The notes beneath the pieces were generated by a model, which saw only the letters and a list, made by a program, of their open reading frames with translations, searched no databases and was not told the DNA's origin. A DNA stretch of 23,486 bases, from positions 1 to 23,486 of the forward strand of contig DAOTXP010000309.1 of NCBI GenBank assembly GCA_034435275.1. Reading direction: 5' to 3'. Below are positions 7,601 to 14,417 of the stretch, piece after piece. The stretch is from JBFMCC01 sp034435275 (GTDB lineage Bacteria; Chloroflexota; Anaerolineae; Anaerolineales; Villigracilaceae). The translations under genes and the position numbers were made by a program. The stretch's first letter is position 1. Every line of letters begins with the position of its first letter.

Positions 7601-9098
7601 GATCCAGGGATTCCGAACGACGGGAATGCTCGCGCGAGTCCTGAACGAGCACCGCGTTCTCGATAGCCGCGGCGGCTTGATCGGCCACGGTCCTGGCCAG
7701 ACGCAGTTCGTCGGCAGTGAACGCGGTAGCCGTGCCGCGATGATTGGCGAGCTGGAGGTAACCCAGCAGGCGCTCACCGGAAAGGAGTGGGACAAAGGCC
7801 ACTTCGCGCAGGCTGGCCAGCAGGGCCAGGTCGTGCAGTCCCAGTTCGTGCATCGTCAGGTCGCGCGTCGCGTCCGTCATCAGGAGCAGTTCCCGCTTTG
7901 CCAGCAGGCGATCCGCCGGGCTGCCGGGCTTGATCACGGTGCGATAAATGTTGACGACGTTCGGCGGCAGGCCCTTGAAAGGCATCAGGCCTTCGAGTGC
8001 ATGCTCGTTCTCATCATAGAGCAGGAATCCGATAATCTCGATATTAAAGAGCGGCGCGATACTGTCAACCAGCCGCGTGAAGAGTTCTTTCGAGTCTTGG
8101 ATCGAGCCGGAGGATTGCGCCAGGTTCGAGAGGCCGCGCAATTCGGCCATGCGTTTCTGCGCGGCTTCGAAAAGCCGTGCATTACGGATCGCAACAGCTG
8201 CCTGCCCGGCCAGCAGGGTCAGTAATTCCAAGTCGCGTTCCGCGAGCGTGGCCTGGGTGGTCTGACCGATCTCCAGCGTGCCGACCAGTTCGCTGCCAAC
8301 CTGAAGCGGAATCCCAAGATAAGAGGCCAGGCCGGAGCGTTCGAGCTCTTCACTAGCAGGAGCAGACTTGATCTCCGGCAAGAACAGTGCCTGCCGGCGG
8401 GACGCTAGCGAATCGGCCAAGCCAGCAAACTGGGTGCGCGCAGATTTGACCACGCGCGGCGAGCCACTCTCCCCCTCGAAGCGGTACGGGACGAATGCCT
8501 GGGTGGCTGTGTCCCAGAGCTTGATCTCCATCCTGTCCGCCGCGACGAGGCGTTCCACGTTTTGAAAGACAGCCAGCAGGGTGTCGTTAAATTCGAGGCT
8601 GGCGAAAATGGATTGGGCAAAATCGGCTACGACTTTCAAGACCGTATGAGAAGCGCCGTCCCCCATTTCCAGCAGTGGCGCCAAATCCATACCGCGCAAT
8701 GAGACCAGCATCAGCGGATACGGCCCCGGCACTTGATAGGAGGAGGCCTCCATCAGTCGCCCATTGACCGAAAATCGCTTCTGGCCGGGAGCCACGCACA
8801 AGTCCAGGAATTCCTCTGCGGGCCGCACGCGGCGCATCAATCGTTCGAGGTCAGGGGCCTCCTCTTCAGCCATGCCGAATGCCTGCCGCGCCGAGGCGTT
8901 GATATATTCCACCCGCCCGCCCGGCTCGATGATCAGCACAGATTCGTTGGATTGAGATTCAGGAGGAAGAAAAGATTGCAGGGCGGTCGGCCCGTCGAGA
9001 GGCTCCCGCGAGGACAGTTTAAGCAGCGCCCAGACCAGCAGGACGAACACTAGTCCAGCGAGGATCAATCCGACGCCCAGGCCCAACCCGGCAAGCAT
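1662..9098 (-). CDS. Giant membrane-anchored histidine kinase with about eleven GAF-like domains
   Basis: A 2478-residue sensor kinase. One hydrophobic segment (about residues 5-28) anchors it to the membrane. A PAS-like domain (about 50-140) follows, then eleven GAF-like units. Each ends in a recurring helix of the type QAAVAIxNARLFE, at about residues 307, 480, 655, 817, 1007, 1218, 1395, 1559, 1729, 1897 and 2085, followed by a coiled-coil linker. A second PAS domain (2115-2230), a HisKA domain with SHELRTP and His2244, and an HATPase with LVDNAYHYTP, DNGVGI and GTGLGLPIV complete it. The kinase core looks intact. I chose the ATG at 9098, 10 nt after GAGGG; a TTG at 9107 is also open. It lies 20 nt after the GGDEF-like gene and overlaps the downstream receiver. 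GAF ligands are unknown. Confidence 0.93.
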   Translation of the reverse strand: MLAGLGLGVGLILAGLVFVLLVWALLKLSSREPLDGPTALQSFLPPESQSNESVLIIEPGGRVEYINASARQAFGMAEEEAPDLERLMRRVRPAEEFLDLCVAPGQKRFSVNGRLMEASSYQVPGPYPLMLVSLRGMDLAPLLEMGDGASHTVLKVVADFAQSIFASLEFNDTLLAVFQNVERLVAADRMEIKLWDTATQAFVPYRFEGESGSPRVVKSARTQFAGLADSLASRRQALFLPEIKSAPASEELERSGLASYLGIPLQVGSELVGTLEIGQTTQATLAERDLELLTLLAGQAAVAIRNARLFEAAQKRMAELRGLSNLAQSSGSIQDSKELFTRLVDSIAPLFNIEIIGFLLYDENEHALEGLMPFKGLPPNVVNIYRTVIKPGSPADRLLAKRELLLMTDATRDLTMHELGLHDLALLASLREVAFVPLLSGERLLGYLQLANHRGTATAFTADELRLARTVADQAAAAIENAVLVQDSREHSRRSESLDRIARLVISPAQLDVVLQSSVQELAALLQVDAAAIFLLDDDHPGLQLLSSSLWGISPEQARPLHRIEFHEGEFLGSVSSTREPFLSGRLSVDERVNSLYIRNFSALGMESIVVLPLVARDRSVGEFMLGSRHTDFFKANDLQVLTTAGGLIAAAVEGSNLLNQTDENLRRRVDQLMAVVRVTRELNSTLDLDRLLEVIHTESLRTTRAGCGTILLLDPASAPHDPRVVYSLGCKENPLSPLTRQVLATGQPLLVADTGSWQYPPPHDGVGSALVVPVTQQGKTVGLLHLHAEQPNFFDQLALETAQTLAAQAALAIANARRYQEERQRAENLRRRAETLARFTDTHYSINFEQPLEQSLQAIAQGIQEATQFQVVLFSVHEPDTGLLRRVAGVGLPPDTLTDLLSRKQPLQSIQQLLKPEFKISRSYFIPADQTPVIPADVYSVVVGAKVENSPNAWDPDDFMLTLLEDADGTPLGLLSVDAPRDGMRPDRASIEALEAFAAQASLTISNFYRLSDLNNRIESLSSGLQRQQRLLSVTQNDLPVLLRKDLDQTIAIQNLDQRGQRIRAGLAITESVSRQLDASSALQALGREVLTQLGMSVALIAEETADGPHLLHVLGSVPKATNVEALFGQRNPLRACLASGDAILVANTDESDEWRDAPLLTGLRAKGLICLPIAIEGHSMAAMLAVTPEPMPALTDEDRQVYYQIARQTSVVLQNIALLNETRRRLQEVNLLLDFSRQLSGVDPNAVVKSLLDSARRVLPAAHAGVVLVWNPQELRLLPRAVSGYADNAGMMQISYMPGEALPGAVFANGRPRRVDEVNFTRDYPLEAEQLNLYRQATGGRLPVSSLLIPILAGEQGLGVLVLDNFNTPAAFKPEDETLLISLSQQVALSLENVRLVQTTQERAGQLQALTDVAAIITSSLKSSELVAGLLDQLRPVLPYDTATLWLREKDRLYVSAARGFPDTEQRLGLSVDVADSALFKEMIRTSQAIAVGDVRHDPRFPPLEAPRLSWMGIPLVAKGELIGLIALERWQANSFTNESIQVATTFASQAAVALENARLFEESVARAAELDQRSQRLALLNRFSSALSGLLDEGQIQELTANELFSALGALRVSVIAFERGQPVIKAILPVPKRAAPKSIPNAPLFDRLRESGGVFSVEDVRAEPELAPLLDFLGNQTRGLMILPLGAPDPRTLVFVHGGGDNHFGLTEIELARTIGNQASIALENARLYQSTVRTAERFSILNQASSQIGASLDPEEIYKAVHSAAKRLMPVESFVIALLDKEQQDIEGAYLMDGDKRSPTQRLPLGKGLSGKVIKTGEPLILHDAEQADVLGAVAYGDERAPLSILAVPMTLGGETVGMLSAQSYQPNVYTAEDQQILSTLANQAIVAIQNARLFAETQRLAEELEQRVVERTAQLQREQQNTETLLRILTEVSSSLDLDRALNRTLALLNDAIGAEQGTIMLLHAEDNLLHYRAGYGYLTARATVEGRSVALKVGEGLAGWVVENRQSALIDDLHRDPRWVRNTQSSRDHRSAIATPLLVGEDVIGVLMAFHREEAYFSAELLNLVKAIAGQVAVAINNAHLYELIRDQAERLGTMLRKEQEEASRSQAILEAVADGVLVTGVDNRITFLNTSAERILKLQSERVLHQPLETFGGLFGKAAGTWMDTISRWSDQPAAYQAGDTYAEQIELEDNRIILVHLAPVMLHNEFLGTVSIFRDITHEVEVDRLKSEFVATVSHELRTPMTSIRGYADILLMGAAGALNENQAHFLQIIRNNTERLNILVNDLLDISRIEAGRVTLSPQPLDLREVAEDVLADILRRSQEENKPMALSLEAPRDLPRVYGDTERVRQILDNLVDNAYHYTPENGQILVRIHTPNGGEEVQVDVKDNGVGITPEDQPRVFERFYRGEHPLVLATPGTGLGLPIVKQLIEMHQGRIWMSSKGIPGEGSTFSFTLPIYESGKGKNGKNTDR

Positions 9099-9113
9099 GG
9101 CAGGCAAACCCTC

Positions 9114-9128
9114 GAGCGCTAAGCGCTC
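9114..9128. repeat. Odd palindrome over a stop codon, upstream of the kinase start
   Basis: GAGCGCT-A-AGCGCTC is a perfect 7-bp inverted repeat around a single base. It covers the TAG stop of the receiver-GGDEF gene (9121-9119) and lies 15 nt before the kinase ATG. It could form a small RNA stem or bind a dimeric protein. Chance occurrence is possible. Confidence 0.3.
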
Positions 9129-10012
9129 AGTGCATCCTGTCGACGCGCCTCCGCGGCCAGTTCAGTGATTTCGCGAATGTCGGCAAACGACTGCCTGCTT
9201 GGAGACACAATGCCCACCGCCAGGGTCATGAACGGCACTTGTACGCTGATCCCATCCCGGGGGACTTGGATAAATCCCTGCTGGCGGTCCATAAAGTTAT
9301 AGTGTGATTGAACCTCCTCGGCAAAGCGCTGTTTCATGCGCTCGCGGATTGCTTCCGCGGAGGCCTCAGCCGTAATGACAATAAAATTATCGCCTCCCGC
9401 GTGACCGATGAAATCACTGCTCGTACCGTGTTCGTCCACCACTTCGTTCAACAGCATGGCAGTAAAGCGCATCACATCGTCACCGGCCACGAACCCATAG
9501 ACGTCGCGGAAGGGCTCGAAGTGATTGATACGGAAATCGAGCAGGGCCCAACCCGTCTCGCGGATGATGCGCCGCAGTTGCTCCTCGATCAAACGTCCGG
9601 CTGGGAGTCCCGAGCGGGGATCGGTGAGGCTCTCGCGCTCCGAACGGCGGATGGCACCGGTCACGCGCAGTTTCAATTCCTCGATGTCGAACGGCTTGGT
9701 GATGTAGTCGTCCGCGCCGAGTTCGAGGCCCTGCAATTTGTCGCTGCGCTCATCTTTCTGAGTCAGGAAGATGACCGGGATGTGACTGGTGCGCGTGTTC
9801 GTCCGCAGGGTGCGGCACACCTCGTAGCCGTCAATATCCGGCAGCATGATGTCGAGCACGATCAAATGTGGGAGCACTGAACGCGTCTTCTCCAGCGCGT
9901 CGGCGCCGCGTGAGGCGGTATCCACCTCAAAGTCCAGGCCGCCGAAGTAGATCTTCAGCATGTTCTGGATGTCGGTGTCGTCTTCGACGACCAAAAGGCG
10001 GGGTTTTCCCAT
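9119..10012 (-). CDS. Response regulator with degenerate GGDEF domain
   Basis: A 297-residue protein with an N-terminal receiver and a C-terminal GGDEF-family domain (about 128-290). The receiver has Asp11/Asp12, phospho-acceptor Asp54 in LIVLDIMLPD, Thr84 and Lys106. The GGDEF signature reads HAGGDNF (residues 204-210), so the metal-binding catalytic Glu is Asn. Diguanylate cyclase activity is therefore unlikely, and the domain may act as a nucleotide sensor or dimeriser. The start ATG has a good GGGAGG site 5-6 nt upstream. The gene lies 14 nt after the reductase-like gene and 20 nt before the kinase. With the second receiver it gives two possible phosphate acceptors for one kinase. Confidence 0.9.
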   Translation of the reverse strand: MGKPRLLVVEDDTDIQNMLKIYFGGLDFEVDTASRGADALEKTRSVLPHLIVLDIMLPDIDGYEVCRTLRTNTRTSHIPVIFLTQKDERSDKLQGLELGADDYITKPFDIEELKLRVTGAIRRSERESLTDPRSGLPAGRLIEEQLRRIIRETGWALLDFRINHFEPFRDVYGFVAGDDVMRFTAMLLNEVVDEHGTSSDFIGHAGGDNFIVITAEASAEAIRERMKQRFAEEVQSHYNFMDRQQGFIQVPRDGISVQVPFMTLAVGIVSPSRQSFADIREITELAAEARRQDALSA

Positions 10013-10027
10013 ACGAGCCTCCCAGTT

Positions 10028-11113
10028 CTAGTGGCGCCTCGAAAGTTTTGCATTACGGCGCACGGCTTCGATTTGCTCCTGTGTGACTTCCTTTTCAAAC
10101 GAACGGAATCCGCTCAAGCGGAACCCGTGTCTGTGGGCCATGGCAGTGATCTCTTCCACTCGCTCGCGGGTAATCTCCTTGCCCAGCGTGTAATCCTCGA
10201 AGCGGCCTTCGAGCGCCAGGGCAATCGTTTCCGCCATGCAGGCATACGCCTTGCCGGGCGGGAACCCGAAGTTAAAGTGGAAATCAACGGGGCCTGGCAC
10301 ATCAACCATTCCGCCGTCAATCACTAATATATCATTTCTGACCCGCGCGACCATTGCAGAAACGTCGCGGGGGCGGGCCACATCGCAGACTACACTGCCC
10401 GGCTTGAGATGTTCCGGGCGGATGACGTCGTGGATGGCGCTGGTGACGGTCAGGATCAAGTCGGCTTCGGCGAGTGAATCCATGCTTGTGCTGACGATGA
10501 CTTCGCTTCCGGTACGGACCCGGAGCCGGTCGCGCGTTGCTTCGAGCGCTTCCAGCCTGCGGCCAATCAGAATCAACCTGGCGACGTCGTCCACCAGCAG
10601 TTCGGCGCAGACCTGGCCGATCTTGCCGGTCGCGCCGACCACAGCCAGCATAGCCTCCTCCAGCGGGATGTCCATCACCTTGGCAGCCTCGCGGATGGAT
10701 TCCACGGCGACGGCCACGGTGTAGGAATCGCCCGTCGTCACGGGGACTGTCAGGGCGTCCGCGATGGTGACTCCGGCGTCGCCCACCACCGAGGTGAACG
10801 CGCCGAGTCCCAGAATCTGCGCGCCGAGGCGCTCGGCCATGCGTCCCGTCTGGATAATCTTACGATAAACGCGCGCTTCCGGCAACTCCAACATTTGTCT
10901 GGGCGTGAGCGGGCAGGCGACCAGCCAGCCTCTCACCTGCCTGCCGGTGGCGGCGGAGGTGATGCCTTCGATTTCGGAGAGATAAACGGGGGGGAAGTGC
11001 TGGGAAAAGAATTCAATGACCGGCTCGCTCAACACGCGGCCGAGGAATGGATATTTGCGGCTGACATCACGCTTGATGTTGATTGGGTGAATGATAAAAG
11101 CAAAACTGTCCAT
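10028..11113 (-). CDS. Long-chain acyl-ACP reductase (AAR)-like NAD(P)-dependent enzyme
   Basis: A 361-residue protein that resembles cyanobacterial acyl-ACP reductase, which reduces fatty acyl-ACP to fatty aldehyde. Shared features, from memory of the family, are GLGAFTSVV (102-110), TTGDSYT (126-132), the Rossmann loop VVGATGKIG (158-166), a Rossmann-like second half, and AYACMAE with Cys292 at the place of the AAR catalytic cysteine (ACFAE in cyanobacteria). The C-terminus contains RHGFRLSGF. Length fits the family (about 340 residues), with a short extension. It starts 4 nt after the beta-helix gene. No aldehyde-deformylating oxygenase is present in the window, so the product need not feed alkane synthesis. 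An aminoacid- or shikimate-dehydrogenase-like role is an alternative. Confidence 0.78.
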   Translation of the reverse strand: MDSFAFIIHPINIKRDVSRKYPFLGRVLSEPVIEFFSQHFPPVYLSEIEGITSAATGRQVRGWLVACPLTPRQMLELPEARVYRKIIQTGRMAERLGAQILGLGAFTSVVGDAGVTIADALTVPVTTGDSYTVAVAVESIREAAKVMDIPLEEAMLAVVGATGKIGQVCAELLVDDVARLILIGRRLEALEATRDRLRVRTGSEVIVSTSMDSLAEADLILTVTSAIHDVIRPEHLKPGSVVCDVARPRDVSAMVARVRNDILVIDGGMVDVPGPVDFHFNFGFPPGKAYACMAETIALALEGRFEDYTLGKEITRERVEEITAMAHRHGFRLSGFRSFEKEVTQEQIEAVRRNAKLSRRH

Positions 11114-11117
11114 TGGG

Positions 11118-12395
11118 TTACCATGATTCCGCCTCCGACTGCCGCTCCGGGCGATACAGGGCCCGGTGCAGGCTGGCGTTTTTCAGCATATGATGGTCGC
11201 TCTCTTCAAAATGAATGTCGTGATCAATGACGCGGCGTTCCTTCGACGCAATCAGCACCACGTCCGATTCGATCATGCGGGACGGGTAGACGATCAGGCC
11301 GGAGCCGAGGCGGCAGTTGTGCCCCACACAACTGCCCATGACGGGACGGTTCGAAATATGCAATTGCTGGTTACCATCCAGCGCGCGCAGGGGCACAGGG
11401 ATCAGATTATAATCGGTGAAGGTGGAACCAGCACCGATAAAGGTATTGCGGCCGATCACACACATTTGCAGGCAGGTATTCTGTGCGATCATGGAATTCT
11501 CCATGATGGTGGTCATGAACAGGGCGGCGCGGAAGGGCAGGAAGGCCCCATCTCCAACGACGGACAGCATCAACTGAACGTCCTGCGAAATATTGACATT
11601 GTTGCCAATGATGCAGTTTTCGATCACGGCCCCGGCATTGATCGTGACGTTATCGCCGATGGTAGTCGGGCCATGAATGATGGCACGGGGATCAATGACA
11701 CAGTTCTTCCCCACTTTCACCAGTTCCGAGCACTCCAGGACCTGACGGCCCTCGTAGAGAGCCCGGCCGAGAATCTTGAGTTTAAAGCCAAGATCGTGGC
11801 TAAGGCGGGTCTCGAAGCGTAAACCGCGGCCGAAGAGACCGAAAACCACGTCAGCAACGTAGACATGAATCCAGCAGTCTATCGCCATCAGCGAGCGGAT
11901 CGGCACCTGGAAGACCAGGTCGCCGCGCTCATCGGCCATGTAAGTAGGTACGTGATAATACCCCACTTCCTTCGCGTCGAGGTCAATCACCAGCGGCTCC
12001 GCGTCCGCCACCGGCCCGCGTGGGTAATACCACAGGTCGGCTAGATAAAGATTTCCCGCCGGAGTGTAGGAGGTGGAAAGCGGCAAGGCATGTTCGCGGA
12101 AGGCCGGGTCGTCGGAGCGAAAGGCAGCGCGCACGGCCCGTCCGCGTTTGCGCGCCTCGGCGAGGAACACACGGATGTACCCTTCGTCGAAGAATAGGTT
12201 ATCGCGGTAGACCAGCGTGGCCTCCCGCACCTGCGGCAGGCGCTCGCCGGGGCGCAATTCATGTTCGCGCGTCACGTAGGGCGCGAGCATCGTCCGTTGC
12301 CACAGCCAGAGCGGATGGTTCTGGACGCGCAAGTCGCGCGCCGCTTCGTTGAAGGGCGGAATCAATTTCGGAGCGGGGAGAATGACCTTTAGCAT
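11118..12395 (-). CDS. Left-handed beta-helix (hexapeptide repeat) protein, acyltransferase-like
   Basis: A 425-residue protein. From about residue 225 to 365 it carries imperfect hexapeptide repeats of the type VIDPRAIIHGPTTIGDNV, INAGAVIENCIIGNNV and CVIGRNTFIGAGSTF, the mark of a left-handed beta-helix as in GlmU and other acyl- or acetyltransferases. The N-terminal 200 residues resemble no family I can name. They include paired aromatic segments such as LYLADLWYYPRG and may be a nucleotidyltransferase-like or lipid-binding module. No clear catalytic His of the transferase class can be assigned. The gene starts 7 nt after the V4R gene and ends 4 nt before the reductase-like gene. An enzyme acting on an acyl or sugar substrate is plausible but unproved. 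Confidence 0.72.
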   Translation of the reverse strand: MLKVILPAPKLIPPFNEAARDLRVQNHPLWLWQRTMLAPYVTREHELRPGERLPQVREATLVYRDNLFFDEGYIRVFLAEARKRGRAVRAAFRSDDPAFREHALPLSTSYTPAGNLYLADLWYYPRGPVADAEPLVIDLDAKEVGYYHVPTYMADERGDLVFQVPIRSLMAIDCWIHVYVADVVFGLFGRGLRFETRLSHDLGFKLKILGRALYEGRQVLECSELVKVGKNCVIDPRAIIHGPTTIGDNVTINAGAVIENCIIGNNVNISQDVQLMLSVVGDGAFLPFRAALFMTTIMENSMIAQNTCLQMCVIGRNTFIGAGSTFTDYNLIPVPLRALDGNQQLHISNRPVMGSCVGHNCRLGSGLIVYPSRMIESDVVLIASKERRVIDHDIHFEESDHHMLKNASLHRALYRPERQSEAESW

Positions 12396-12402
12396 GATCC
12401 TG

Positions 12403-13029
12403 CTAGGCCAGGGGCGTTTTGTCTATTTCAATGGTGCAAACCGGGTCGCCCTCGGCAATGCACTGCGTTTCTTCCACATTGAATATCTTACCACCGCTCA
12501 CCCAGTACAAACATTCCTGCAACAGTCCTACAGCCATATGGCAGGACGGTTCGCCAGTGTGGCGTCCCCAGCAAAGCGGACAGCGTTCGATATGCCAGAG
12601 CAGATTTGTGCCGGCATCCTCGAAACGTACGCGCTGATCGGACAAGCGATTGAAAAGATCGGCAAAAACCCGACCCCCGGTCTTCAGTTTGGCATTCAGC
12701 GGCAGGAGGCGGAAGGCGGATTCCGTCAGTCCCATCTGCGGACCGAACGCGCGCATCCCATATTTGAAACACACACGCCCGGCGCGCAACGCCAGGCCGC
12801 GTCCGCCGCGCGGACCGTAGGCCTGTTCCAGCATTGCCTGCAGGATGCTGATAGTCTCGAAGGAAAATTCACGCTCGAGGTTTTCGGACGGATAGTTGCC
12901 GATTAGTTCAGAACGCCCCGCCAGGTTGAGCACCGCATTGATGCCGTTACGCCCGAGCACCTCCTCCAGCGAGGCAAGCATGATCCGCCCCATCAGGTTC
13001 GGATAGAAAAACCGCTGTGAAGTGCTCAT
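12403..13029 (-). CDS. V4R (4-vinyl reductase) domain protein, cysteine-rich
   Basis: A 208-residue protein whose C-terminal half fits the V4R domain, a small ligand-binding domain found in bacteriochlorophyll reductases, XylR-type regulators and archaeal proteins. The typical end is present: CPLCWGRHTGEPSCHMAVGL (150-169), then an ETQC segment, then GDPVC (194-198). Cys150, 153, 163, 173, 190 and 198 could bind metal or a small hydrophobic ligand. The N-terminal half (about 1-120) is helical and resembles the heme-NO-binding-like part often fused to V4R. The ATG at 13029 overlaps the hydrolase stop as ATGA, so translation is coupled. An in-frame extension to 13167 is open but would lie inside the hydrolase gene. 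Its likely role is sensing or ligand carriage, not catalysis. Confidence 0.78.
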   Translation of the reverse strand: MSTSQRFFYPNLMGRIMLASLEEVLGRNGINAVLNLAGRSELIGNYPSENLEREFSFETISILQAMLEQAYGPRGGRGLALRAGRVCFKYGMRAFGPQMGLTESAFRLLPLNAKLKTGGRVFADLFNRLSDQRVRFEDAGTNLLWHIERCPLCWGRHTGEPSCHMAVGLLQECLYWVSGGKIFNVEETQCIAEGDPVCTIEIDKTPLA

Positions 13030-13826
13030 GAGGTGGGTGTCTCTTCGTCGAGGAAGGATTTCAATGTCTGTGTGAAGGGAATCGGCTCCTCCAACATGGG
13101 GAAATGCCCGGCTTTTTCGAATCGCACAATCTGTGCACGGGCAATCCCGGCCTGCATCGGCTTCCATTGCAGGGGGTGAACAACCTTGTCCTTATCGCCA
13201 TAGATGCCCAGAGCCGGGACTTTGATCTGGTCGAGCATGGGACGCAGGTCCGTGCGGCGTAACGAGGCAATGCTCAACAGGAAGGATTCGAGGGTGGTGC
13301 GCGAGAGATCGCGGTCCATCATCTCCGGGAAACGCGGGTCGCTACAAATGATGCGAGAATAGAAATACTTCATCCAGGCGCGGAAGGGTCCCATCATGTT
13401 GAACAGGAGAAAAGCAGAGACGCGGTACCCGGCCATTTTCAATAAGGGCGCCAGGGATGAGCCGACGATGGGCGAACCCACGACGACCACTTTGCTGACA
13501 CGATGCGGGTAGCGGATCGCCACCGACAGGCTGACCGTCCCGCCCATGCTGTGGCCGACGAGCGGAGCGCGGACGATGCCCAGTTGCTCCATGAACTGGT
13601 CCACCAGACTGACAAAATCCTGAACGGCGTAGGTCTCGCGCTTCTTGCCCGATTCGCCAAACCCCCAGAAATCCAGCGCGTAGGTGCGATAGGCCTGCCC
13701 CAGAATGGACATCGTCTCCTGCCAGAGCCCCCAGGAGCCGAGCCAGCCGTGCAACAGGATGACAGGCCGCCCGCGACCGTAAACTTCGTAGTGGACGATA
13801 CCCTGATCAGTGGTGATCGAGGACAC
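13026..13826 (-). CDS. Alpha/beta hydrolase with intact catalytic triad
   Basis: A 266-residue alpha/beta-hydrolase fold protein. It has the oxyanion loop LLHGWLGSW (24-32), the nucleophile elbow VGHSMGG with Ser93, the acid Asp213 in YGDKD and the base His241 in AGHFPM. The lid region (about 125-175) is hydrophobic (AFLLFNMMGPF), which suggests a lipid-like or other apolar substrate. The start codon is GTG at 13826-13824. I chose it because the N-terminus then matches the paralogue at 448-1227 residue for residue. It begins 24 nt after the GTPase gene and shares an ATGA junction with the V4R gene. The substrate cannot be named from sequence. Confidence 0.9.
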   Translation of the reverse strand: MSSITTDQGIVHYEVYGRGRPVILLHGWLGSWGLWQETMSILGQAYRTYALDFWGFGESGKKRETYAVQDFVSLVDQFMEQLGIVRAPLVGHSMGGTVSLSVAIRYPHRVSKVVVVGSPIVGSSLAPLLKMAGYRVSAFLLFNMMGPFRAWMKYFYSRIICSDPRFPEMMDRDLSRTTLESFLLSIASLRRTDLRPMLDQIKVPALGIYGDKDKVVHPLQWKPMQAGIARAQIVRFEKAGHFPMLEEPIPFTQTLKSFLDEETPTS

Positions 13827-13850
13827 GGTGGATCAAACGCCGGAAGGCCC

Positions 13851-14390
13851 CTATCCCGCCGACTCCATTTCTGCGAGGATGCTATACAACAATTCCAAAA
13901 GCACCGCCTTGACCGACTTGCGGTTCGTGGCCGTACACGAAAGCAGTTTCACTTTCGAGTCGAGGCGCAGCGCATGGCGCATATCATCGAGTTCCCAAGC
14001 ATCCTTCTTGTCTTGCTTGTTGGCGGCGACCACGTACGGGGTCGGTGCGTAGGCGCGGAAGGTCTCGAGGATACTGCGCGCCTCGCGAAAGGTCTCGGGG
14101 CGGGTGCTGTCCACCATGACAATAAATCCGAGCATGCCCTCCGAGAGGATCTCCCACATGAAATCGAAGCGTTTCTGGCCGGGCGTCCCGAACAGGTACA
14201 GCACTAGGTCCTCGTCCACGGTGATTCGCCCGAAGTCCATCGCGACCGTGGTGGCGTCTTTGACGGCGCGTTCCTCGGAGGTGGAAATCTTTCGCTCGGT
14301 CGAGACCACGTCAATTTCGCTGACCGATTGAATGAATTGTGTTTTCCCGGCGCTGAACGGCCCGGTCACCACCATTTTTACTGTCTGCAT
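13851..14390 (-). CDS. CvnD-like small Ras-type GTPase
   Basis: A 179-residue P-loop GTPase of the group that includes Streptomyces CvnD (conservon GTPases) and is related to MglA. G1 is GPFSAGKT (10-17), the switch I segment is TTVAMDFGRI (47-56), G3 is LFGTPGQKRF (66-75), G4 is NKQD (124-127) and G5 is SCTAT (151-155). The usual Asp of the DxxG motif is Gly68, a feature I recall as normal for CvnD-type proteins and not a defect. Such GTPases switch between GDP and GTP states and usually work with a roadblock-family partner, which I do not see here. The start ATG has GGAAGGA upstream. It lies 27 nt after the PATAN gene, its likely partner. Confidence 0.9.
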   Translation of the reverse strand: MQTVKMVVTGPFSAGKTQFIQSVSEIDVVSTERKISTSEERAVKDATTVAMDFGRITVDEDLVLYLFGTPGQKRFDFMWEILSEGMLGFIVMVDSTRPETFREARSILETFRAYAPTPYVVAANKQDKKDAWELDDMRHALRLDSKVKLLSCTATNRKSVKAVLLELLYSILAEMESAG

Positions 14391-14417
14391 AAGTACGATT
14401 CCTTCCGGCGATAATGA

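Noticed and set aside
1662..9098. Possible assembly-made repeat collapse or recent DNA duplication in the GAF array
   Set aside because: The modules differ clearly in protein sequence and I saw no long identical DNA stretches, so old divergence fits better.
1662..9098. Phytochrome-type chromophore binding in the GAF modules
   Set aside because: I saw no typical chromophore-binding cysteine context or PHY domain; the modules look like general ligand-binding GAFs.
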